DNA from: an uncultured Lachnospiraceae bacterium
GTDB taxonomy: Bacteria > Bacillota > Clostridia > Lachnospirales > Lachnospiraceae
DNA length: 34,307 bases
Assembly (NCBI GenBank): GCA_946531495.1
Contig: CAMNAQ010000006.1
Coordinates: 1 to 34,307 of the forward strand
Direction of reading: 5' to 3'
Numbering within the stretch: the stretch's first letter is position 1; each line of letters begins with the position of its first letter. Shown piece by piece: positions 24,696-31,236 of this stretch. The position numbers and the translations under genes are program-made. The notes beneath the pieces were generated by a model that was not told the DNA's origin, did not search any database, and saw only the letters and a program-made list of their open reading frames with translations.

Positions 24696-25589
24696 TCAAA
24701 ACAGATCGAGCGAGCTGTCCAGATATATCTCTTCCCGGACTGTTAAACGGTACTCGGGCTTTGTCATGTAGTATAGCAAGAATTCAAGAATGACCGCACT
24801 TCCAAGGCTTCTTCCTTCAATCTTAAAATTCGAAAAACCGGCCGGCGCATAAAGCGTTTGTATATCCTCAATTCCTATAAATCCCGGATTTTTCATTGCG
24901 TCGGAAAACCGGTATCCCCGCTCTGCCGCGAAAGATGCGCAAATATGATCTGCACACGGCTCATCAAGGCTTTTTCTGCTCACATTTTCATAGCATATCT
25001 TACGTTCCCTGCAATCGAAGGCGCAGCATTCGTTACATAGAAATTCCACTTTATCCTTCTCTTCGTCTGAAAGCGTATCAAGCAGGTCGAATCTTTTGTT
25101 CAGACGAAAATCCGGCACAACATACCTGAACTCGCACCTGCCAAGCTCATTCTTCAGATCATCAAAATCCATCAGCACCTTGGTCGTTGAGGAGACGAAA
25201 TAAAACCCGGGATAGTTCTTCTTAAGATGATCAAGAAGAAGATCCGAATATATGATTATTCCGTTTTCCGATTTACCGTTTTTTTCAAAAAGAGTGCATA
25301 GCCTGTTGCATTTTCTGTCTGACAGGTGTTTTTCAGTCAGCAGGGAATTACTGAATGTCAGTCTTGCGGAAATATCATATTCCCTCATAAGTGCAGCAAC
25401 TTTTTCGGGATCTTCGTCTCCAAAGCCGACTCTGCCGCCGCCCCACAGACAGTCTGCGGGAGCTCAGTATATTGATCCGATCCCGCACCATTCGTAAAAG
25501 TATTCCCTATGCTCTTTAAAAAGAGGGAGAAAAACCTTATACAGATCATAAAATTCAAACAAACCCGGAAGGTGGTAATAGATTTCCAT
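24696..25589 (-). pseudogene. Cys-rich conserved-type protein interrupted by one in-frame TGA
   Basis: The open frame from the ATG at 25589 to the stop at 24696 would encode 297 residues but contains a single TGA at codon 42 (25466-25464), within CGIGSIY-stop-APADCLWGGGRVGF. Sequence on both sides reads as one coherent protein: MEIYYHLPGLFEFYDLYKVF before it and SARLTFSNSLL after it. The 3' part (230 codons from an ATG at 25388) is open and carries LCNECCAFDCRERKICYENV with further Cys and His residues, suggesting a metal site. I recognise the pattern as a conserved hypothetical family of Lachnospiraceae but cannot name a function. The TGA may be a nonsense mutation, for example from GGA, a sequencing error, or recoding. 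No clear ribosome binding site precedes the ATG at 25589. Confidence 0.6.
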
Positions 25590-25637
25590 AAATTTTTTGC
25601 TTGTACATTAAATAAGTCAACTCAATGCACCGTTTGT

Positions 25638-26441
25638 TCAGGATACCCCGGTCAGATCATTTATAACTTCACCCGCTATGATCAGCCCTGCAACAGAAGG
25701 AACAAATGCGGTCGACCCGGGAATACTTCTGCGTCCCTTGCCATTTCCCGTCACACTCTTCCGGCTGTCATCAGTTCCGACTGTATCGGTTCCGGCCACA
25801 TCAGTTACGGCCGCATCATTTTCGGCCGTATCGCTCTTACTGATCTCTTGAGGTATTCTTGGGATTTCCCTTGAATAAACAACCTTAAGCGAATCAATGC
25901 CCCTCTTTTTGCACTCATGTCTGATGACCTTTGCAAGGGGGCATACCGATGTCTTATAGATATCAGATACTTCAAACAGGGATGCATGGAGTTTATTGCC
26001 TGCTCCCATAGATGATATGACGGGAATGTCAGATTTCTTTGCTTTTTCTATTATCGCAAGCTTTCCCGTGACCGTATCTATTGCATCCACAACATAATCA
26101 TATTCGCTGAAATCAAACCGGTCCTGTGTCTCAGGCAGGAAGAATGTCTTATATGTACTGACCCTGCAGTCCGGATTTATCGAACGCACTCTTTCAGCTG
26201 CCACATCCACCTTGTATTTTCCGATGGTTTCGTCTGTTGCAATGATCTGACGGTTTATATTGGATTCACACACCCTGTCATCATCTATAAGGTCAAGCGC
26301 ACCGACTCCGCTTCTTGCAAGAGCCTCAACAACATACCCGCCTACTCCGCCTACTCCAAATACCGCAACCCGGGAAGCTGCCAGCTTTTCCATTGCATCT
26401 GCGCCGTACAATAATTCTGTTCTTAAAAAACGGTTTGTCAT
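25638..26441 (-). CDS. tcdA: tRNA threonylcarbamoyladenosine dehydratase
   Basis: A 267-residue E1-like (ThiF/MoeB-type) enzyme that uses ATP to cyclise t6A37 in tRNA to ct6A. The nucleotide-binding loop GVGGVGGYV is at 29-37. DLIDDDRVCESNINRQI (50-66), DAIDTVTGKLAII, SSMGAGNK and the C-terminal FVPSVAGLIIAGEVINDL are family landmarks. Unusually, residues ~201-236 are a Thr/Asp/Ala/Gly-rich stretch inserted after REIPRIPQE, encoded by degenerate tandem repeats. The start at 26441 lies 3 bp after the stop of the ThuA-like gene, with GGAG upstream inside it. Confidence 0.92.
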   Translation of the reverse strand: MTNRFLRTELLYGADAMEKLAASRVAVFGVGGVGGYVVEALARSGVGALDLIDDDRVCESNINRQIIATDETIGKYKVDVAAERVRSINPDCRVSTYKTFFLPETQDRFDFSEYDYVVDAIDTVTGKLAIIEKAKKSDIPVISSMGAGNKLHASLFEVSDIYKTSVCPLAKVIRHECKKRGIDSLKVVYSREIPRIPQEISKSDTAENDAAVTDVAGTDTVGTDDSRKSVTGNGKGRRSIPGSTAFVPSVAGLIIAGEVINDLTGVS

Positions 26442-26444
26442 AAT

Positions 26445-27149
26445 TTAACCAAGCTCCACATTATCAGGCGGCGCAGCAAGTCTCACGGAAGGAGCCGCCC
26501 AGCGTATGCTGTTTACAATTATCCTTCTGATGTCCGGATGGTCGTATACTCTGTTTTCCTCATGCCCCGGCTGGAAATAGAAGATCCTTCCGTAACCCCG
26601 GGTAAAAGTGCATCCGCTCCTGAATACCGCACCGCCTTCGAACCATCCCATAAAAACAACATCATCAGGTTTCGGAATGCTGAAGGGTTCCCCGTATAGT
26701 TCCTCATCCTCCAGCTCAATACATGCGGGGATGCCTTTAGCAATAGGATGCGAAGGCTCTACACAAAACAGCTTCTCTCTGTCGCCATGCTTCCAGGAAA
26801 GAGTACAGGGCGTCCCCATAAGTCTTCTGAACACTCGGCTGAAATGTGCTGAATGTAGTGCGATCAGCCCCATTCCGCTGTGAACATGTCTGATAACTCT
26901 TTCCACCGTTTTGTCCGTTACATCATCCTGCCTTGCATGACTCCACCAGATAAGGACATCAGTATCTGCAAGAATCTCCTCAGAAAGTCCCTGCTCAGGA
27001 TCATCCAGCGTGGAGCACCTGACGATCATATCCTCCTCAGGATCAAGATTCTTTTTTAAAGCACCATGTATTCCCTCAGGATACACAGCCATGATACCCG
27101 GGATGTTCCGTTCATGCTCGTATTCATTCCAAATTGTGACTCTGATCAT
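26445..27149 (-). CDS. ThuA-domain protein (class I amidotransferase-like fold)
   Basis: A 234-residue ThuA-like protein. Typical elements are RVTIWNEYEHE at the N-terminus, DVLIWWSHARQDDV, MGLIALHSAHFSRVFRRLMG, and RIFYFQPGHEENRVYDHPDIRRII near the C-terminus. ThuA proteins are linked to trehalose and other disaccharide use and to keto-sugar metabolism; catalytic activity is not settled. The ATG at 27149 overlaps the TGA stop of the upstream isomerase by 4 bp (ATGA), with AAAGGG upstream, so the two are translationally coupled. The pairing of a ThuA protein with a sugar isomerase is common and suggests a sugar pathway. Confidence 0.88.
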   Translation of the reverse strand: MIRVTIWNEYEHERNIPGIMAVYPEGIHGALKKNLDPEEDMIVRCSTLDDPEQGLSEEILADTDVLIWWSHARQDDVTDKTVERVIRHVHSGMGLIALHSAHFSRVFRRLMGTPCTLSWKHGDREKLFCVEPSHPIAKGIPACIELEDEELYGEPFSIPKPDDVVFMGWFEGGAVFRSGCTFTRGYGRIFYFQPGHEENRVYDHPDIRRIIVNSIRWAAPSVRLAAPPDNVELG

Positions 27150-27961
27150 TCGATCCACCCTTTCCTTCGAAGGTTCGTTACAGATTTCTCTATATTATCC
27201 GCATAAGACATGCTTCCGAAAAATTCTGTCATAACATATCCGGAATATCCGTTTTCACAAAGTTTTTGAAGAACAGTGTCTATAGGGATATCACCGTCCA
27301 GGACCGCACACGGATACATCCTTCGTCCGTCAGTGCTTTCGAGAATATCACCTTCTCCGGAACTGCTCCACAGACGATCCTTCAGGTGAACATGTGTGAT
27401 CTTTTTTATAAACAAATCCTGCGCAGCAAGAATATCCTCACCGCTGAAGATAAAATTTCCGGTATCCAGTGTGACCTTCAGTTCAGGCACAGCCTCAAGA
27501 AAAGAATTCATACCTTCCATAGTTGCGATAGGACTTAAGGCATTATCATAATCCTCTATCGTAAGCATCAGTCCGTTCTCTGAAGCAATGGAAGAAAGGA
27601 TGCGCATTCCTTCATGCATCCTCTCAAGCTCTTTTTGGTCTTTGCATTTATCACTGTAAAATCCCGGGATTGCCATGATCTTGGATGCACCCATACTCCT
27701 TGCAAGTCTTACATGATCCAGCATCATCTCTTCATCTATCTTCTCTTGCCACCTGTAATTACGATAGATGCTGCTTACCTTCATCCCGATTTTTTCAAGA
27801 TACTCTGTCCCCTTAAGGTCATCGGCATCAAGCTCGGCGGCGGCATACCCCAGATCACGCACCCACAGGATCGTATCCGCCACAGACTCTCCGCGTTCTG
27901 CGGCAGCCTGAACTATATGATGAAAGAAAGTACCGACTTCCAATTTATTATATCCGGGCAT
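27146..27961 (-). CDS. Sugar phosphate isomerase/epimerase-like TIM-barrel protein
   Basis: A 271-residue AP-endonuclease-2-fold protein of the xylose-isomerase-like/IolE group. Metal-site elements expected for the family are ELDADD, LTIEDYDN (Glu), TLDTGNFIFSG (Asp), THVHLKDR (His) and VMTEFFGS (Glu near the C-terminus). It probably isomerises or epimerises a sugar or inositol derivative; substrate unknown. The ATG at 27961 has GGAGG 8 nt upstream; an upstream start at 28027 has none. It is first in the operon with ThuA and TcdA and is preceded by a TATAAT element. Confidence 0.88.
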   Translation of the reverse strand: MPGYNKLEVGTFFHHIVQAAAERGESVADTILWVRDLGYAAAELDADDLKGTEYLEKIGMKVSSIYRNYRWQEKIDEEMMLDHVRLARSMGASKIMAIPGFYSDKCKDQKELERMHEGMRILSSIASENGLMLTIEDYDNALSPIATMEGMNSFLEAVPELKVTLDTGNFIFSGEDILAAQDLFIKKITHVHLKDRLWSSSGEGDILESTDGRRMYPCAVLDGDIPIDTVLQKLCENGYSGYVMTEFFGSMSYADNIEKSVTNLRRKGWIE

Positions 27962-28038
27962 AAATAAAACCTCCACGCATGTTTTTCCATCCGGATCTGT
28001 TGATACCGTCTGCCTGTGAGCATACATTAACGCTACAG

Positions 28039-28044
28039 ATTATA
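28039..28044 (-). promoter_or_regulatory. Putative -10 element for the isomerase-ThuA-tcdA operon
   Basis: A perfect TATAAT on the minus strand, about 78 nt before the ATG at 27961, right after the terminator of the preceding unit. The -35 region is T-rich without a clear hexamer. Confidence 0.4.
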
Positions 28045-28066
28045 ATACCAAAAATACAAAAAGGAA

Positions 28067-28089
28067 GCGACCGGGAACGTCCCGGCCGC
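28067..28089 (-). terminator. Terminator of the GGDEF/small-protein unit
   Basis: A 10-bp stem (28067-28076 with 28080-28089, one G-U pair on the minus strand), a 3-nt loop, then TTCCTTTTTG on the minus strand. Confidence 0.75.
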
Positions 28090-28126
28090 CAAAGTTTTTC
28101 AAATAACCGATTATCAGTCTATGGGT

Positions 28127-28261
28127 TCAGGCGTCAGCTTCATTATCCAAAATGTGGCCTACATGACGCGTTTCGAAGAACATATCCTTCTTTGCAATGA
28201 CTATGATCGCAGTCGCAATAAATACGATTATTGTCTCGACACACTTTGTTTTCGGAGTCAT
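28127..28261 (-). CDS. Candidate 44-residue single-pass membrane protein
   Basis: A short frame between the GGDEF gene and its terminator. It starts MTPKTKCVETII, has a hydrophobic segment of about 14-15 residues (TIIVFIATAIIVIA, 10-23), and ends in a charged tail with HVGHILDNEADA. AGGA lies about 10 nt before the ATG, and the frame begins 27 bp after the GGDEF stop codon. The layout and terminator favour a real gene of the same transcript. I do not recognise a family, and a chance frame is possible. Confidence 0.45.
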   Translation of the reverse strand: MTPKTKCVETIIVFIATAIIVIAKKDMFFETRHVGHILDNEADA

Positions 28262-28288
28262 GGCGATCTTTTCCTGCAGTGTGTTCCT

Positions 28289-29764
28289 TTATCGGGATAT
28301 GCTCTTGATCTCGGTTATCGTAAATGCATTTCTTACTTTTTTAGATTCATACAGAGCTTTATCTGCCGTACCGATCAGATTATTTACCAATTCGGTTCCG
28401 TAAGCCGCGCCAAAGCTCATGGTTATATGCAGCTCGGGACAATCGTCGAGGGTGATCTCCTTTAACGAAGACTTAAGGAAAGACAGTTTGTTTTCCAGGT
28501 TTTCCTTGGAAATATCAAAAAATACCATCATGAATTCATCTCCGCCATAGCGAAGAACAACATCACCTTTTCGAACAGACTGCTCCAACATGGCTGCAAC
28601 CTTTTGGATCACCAGATCTCCGCCCTGATGTCCCGCAGTGTCATTGATCGTCTTAAACAGGTCTATATCCGCCATAACAACCGCTTTACAGGGTTCATAA
28701 ATGAGTTTTTCATCAAGAAACTTTCTGTTTCTTACCTTAGAAAGAGAATCGATATAAATCTTCTCTTCGAATTCAGAGATCTTTTTCTGCTGGGCCAGAT
28801 TCTGAAGTTTAACATCTGTTGTATCCTGACAGCCGTATACAATGTGAGTAAGCTTTCCGTTTTCGTCACGGTCTCCCACCATAAAGATTCCGTTGAACCA
28901 GCGGTTTGCACTTTCACTGTAAAATTCCTGGCTTGTAGAGCCGTGTTCATCCACCGCAGCTATGATCTTATCCTTGTCAAGCCAATCATACAGTTTTTTG
29001 CGGAAGCTCTCCGCAACTGTTGCATCCACATTATTTTTCAGGAACCTGAAAGCATCCGGATCCTTTTGAGCCTGCTCAACATATTCGTTGGTACTGATCA
29101 TGCGGTAGCTGAGATCGTTAACATCGATGAACATTGAGAAGTTGAATACCTTGCCGATAGCCTCGATGATCCTCAGATACTCCTTCAGCTCCTGCTGTGC
29201 TGTGATATCAAGATAGCAGCCCATATAAATCTCAAGAGAACCGTCATCCTGACGTCTTATAAATCTTCCGGCTCCCGTTACCCATATAATGCTGCCATCC
29301 TTCTTCTGCATACGATAGGTAGCATGAGTAATATCAGGCAATTCCCTATGGATACGGACAGAATCCCAGAAAAGCTTAACTATTGCATCACGCTCTTCCG
29401 GGACAAGAGTCTTAATCCAGCTGTCGAACTCATTTGGAAGATCATCCAGTCCGTGGTAACCCAGCATCTGTCTTGTTTCATCATTGAATTCAAAGCTGGT
29501 CAGGTTCTCATCACGGTCAAAGGTACAATAATACATACCCGCTCTCAGTCCCTTTGCGAACATGTCCTCTCTGAATTTGGCAGTGCGGTACTTGCTGTTT
29601 GCTTCATCTATTCTGCGATTACACTCTTTTATGATCTCCTGCTGTTCTTCCGGATAAGCCGATACGTCAAACAGTGGAGTAAGATCATCTACCGTAACAC
29701 CATCTTCAGTGGCAAATTTTCCCACACCGTTATCAATTCCATCAGCTGCTGAATTATTACCCAT
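28289..29764 (-). CDS. PAS-GGDEF diguanylate cyclase
   Basis: A 491-residue cytoplasmic signalling protein with no membrane segment in the chosen form. An N-terminal helical segment (about 35-70) leads to a PAS/PAC domain (about 72-190, MYYCTFDRDENL and YRMQKKDGSIIWVTGAGR), then a second sensor-like region (about 200-318), then a GGDEF domain (about 335-488). The active motif is GGDEF at 407-411 and an inhibitory RxxD site (RKGD, 398-401) lies five residues before it, so it should make c-di-GMP with product inhibition. The ATG at 29764 follows AAAGGAG by 6 nt; an upstream in-frame start at 29872 would add residues encoded across the preceding terminator. Confidence 0.92.
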   Translation of the reverse strand: MGNNSAADGIDNGVGKFATEDGVTVDDLTPLFDVSAYPEEQQEIIKECNRRIDEANSKYRTAKFREDMFAKGLRAGMYYCTFDRDENLTSFEFNDETRQMLGYHGLDDLPNEFDSWIKTLVPEERDAIVKLFWDSVRIHRELPDITHATYRMQKKDGSIIWVTGAGRFIRRQDDGSLEIYMGCYLDITAQQELKEYLRIIEAIGKVFNFSMFIDVNDLSYRMISTNEYVEQAQKDPDAFRFLKNNVDATVAESFRKKLYDWLDKDKIIAAVDEHGSTSQEFYSESANRWFNGIFMVGDRDENGKLTHIVYGCQDTTDVKLQNLAQQKKISEFEEKIYIDSLSKVRNRKFLDEKLIYEPCKAVVMADIDLFKTINDTAGHQGGDLVIQKVAAMLEQSVRKGDVVLRYGGDEFMMVFFDISKENLENKLSFLKSSLKEITLDDCPELHITMSFGAAYGTELVNNLIGTADKALYESKKVRNAFTITEIKSISR

Positions 29765-29838
29765 CAGGGCTCCTTTCATCGAAACGAAAATAAGTACATA
29801 TAAGATATATTTGCATACATAGAAGTGTACCACTTCTG

Positions 29839-29877
29839 AAAAAAAATGGGGCGGGAATCTTTCAATTCCCACCCCAT
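29839..29877 (-). terminator. Terminator of the kinase/binding-protein operon
   Basis: A 13-bp stem (29846-29858 with 29865-29877, one G-U pair on the minus strand), a 6-nt loop and eight T on the minus strand. A 7-bp palindrome (AGAAGTG-TAC-CACTTCT, 29821-29837) abuts it on the GGDEF side and could be an operator. Confidence 0.9.
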
Positions 29878-29933
29878 TCCGGTCCCGATTCGGGAAAACA
29901 GGTCAAATCCCGCATTCAAAAGCAGGTATCCGG

Positions 29934-31229
29934 TCATTGTTCAAAAGATCCGTATCCAGCAACAGCTTCGTCTATGGAGATCTCACCGGTCCCGACACGG
30001 TAGACTGCCTGTCTAAACTGTATGACCGCATCATCAGTCAGACCGATCACCTCAGGCGACAGGATCCTTGATTCCGGAACATCACCAAACGCCGCGTACA
30101 TGCCGTTAAAGGAAAGGTCCTTTGTAGGAGACATAAGTCCCTTATTCTGAGCCATCAAATTCAGCTCCTGCGATGTGATCAGAAATCGCATAAATTCGTT
30201 GGCCATATCGAGGCTGGCACTGTTTTTATTGACTGAAAACTGCAGATTGGACATATCAAGGAAAACAGCACCTTCATCCGACATTGGAACAGGAACAAAT
30301 GCATATGTAAAGGGATTGGCAATAAATGCCTCCGAACGGCTTTCACGCTTCTTTGTTCCCGAGACGGTGTCTCCGGAGCATGTCATCATGGGCACATCCC
30401 CTTCAAAAAAGCGGAGGATCACTGCATCATAATTGTTTTCAATATCATTACATGCATCAAGATTCACACAGGCATCACTCATAAAGCGTGTGATCTGTTC
30501 AAGAGAGGGCCTGATGTATCCACCTGCAGAAGCATCAAGAGAATTCAGTTTATCTACAGCTTCTTCGTCGTTAGCAACCGTTTCGCAGAAAAACGGATAG
30601 ATAGTCAGGGTGAAGATGGAAGTCGTCTCCTTTTGAGAAAAACCCATTATCGGATTTTCATAGCCTTTTTCCCTGAAAGCATTGCACACATCTATCAGTT
30701 CCCTGTAAGTCGTAGGAACGCTCAGACCTTCTTTTTCAAAAAGACTTGTGTTTACAAGCATTCCGTATGTATTGGAGAAAACCGGCACCATCGGAAGCGA
30801 ACCATCTTCCGTATTCAGGATGATATTACTGCGGACACAGTCAAGGTCCAATCCAAGTGAGGGGTCTGACAGATCCTCCGCATGGTCGATGGAAGCTTTA
30901 TACGGGTCGCGTCCATACATCCATGAATAATTGACATAGATGTCAGGAGCATCGTTTCCGTTCAGAACCGTGCCGATCATATTGTTATAATCATCCACCT
31001 TGGTATACACAAGTTCAACATTCGGATAATATTCGTTGAAGCGGTCGAACTCCGCCTCCAGCGCCTCAAAATTATCATATCCTCCGGCAATCCTGACAAC
31101 ACCGCCCTGTGAAGTGTCCAGAGCCGGCTTAAAGCCTTCCAAGCCTCCGGCTTCCTGATTTCCGCCGCCGCACGCTGTCAGGTTAAATGCCATGATCACC
31201 GGTAACAAAACACTCAACATTTTTTTCAT
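29934..31229 (-). CDS. Lipoprotein solute-binding protein (carbohydrate ABC type, no permease nearby)
   Basis: A 431-residue extracellular binding protein. It has a lipoprotein signal with a lipobox ending at Cys20 (FNLTAC, then GGGN). The mature part shows the family 1 carbohydrate-binding pattern: EFDRFNEYYPNVELVY, PDIYVNYSWMYG, NTYGMLVNTSLFEKEGLSVPTTYREL. It starts 7 bp after the stop codon of the hybrid histidine kinase, with its AAGGAAGGAAG binding site in the kinase's last codons, so the two are one transcript. No ABC permease or ATPase gene is within the window. The binding protein may therefore feed the kinase sensor rather than a transporter; this is inference. Confidence 0.9.
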   Translation of the reverse strand: MKKMLSVLLPVIMAFNLTACGGGNQEAGGLEGFKPALDTSQGGVVRIAGGYDNFEALEAEFDRFNEYYPNVELVYTKVDDYNNMIGTVLNGNDAPDIYVNYSWMYGRDPYKASIDHAEDLSDPSLGLDLDCVRSNIILNTEDGSLPMVPVFSNTYGMLVNTSLFEKEGLSVPTTYRELIDVCNAFREKGYENPIMGFSQKETTSIFTLTIYPFFCETVANDEEAVDKLNSLDASAGGYIRPSLEQITRFMSDACVNLDACNDIENNYDAVILRFFEGDVPMMTCSGDTVSGTKKRESRSEAFIANPFTYAFVPVPMSDEGAVFLDMSNLQFSVNKNSASLDMANEFMRFLITSQELNLMAQNKGLMSPTKDLSFNGMYAAFGDVPESRILSPEVIGLTDDAVIQFRQAVYRVGTGEISIDEAVAGYGSFEQ

Positions 31230-31236
31230 AAAATAA

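Noticed and set aside
25430-25466. Selenocysteine at the TGA of the Cys-rich gene
   Set aside because: A hairpin follows the TGA, but its 3-nt loop starts only about 11 nt downstream and lacks a G in the first two loop positions, so it does not fit the bacterial SECIS pattern. A nonsense change from GGA is simpler. Kept only as a test to make.
29765-29872. N-terminal extension of the GGDEF protein (MGIERFPPHF...)
   Set aside because: It is encoded across the terminator hairpin of the preceding operon, and AAAGGAG fixes the start at 29764. Similar extensions were trimmed for GH127, HD-GYP, GH43, gpx, carbonic anhydrase and the isomerase.
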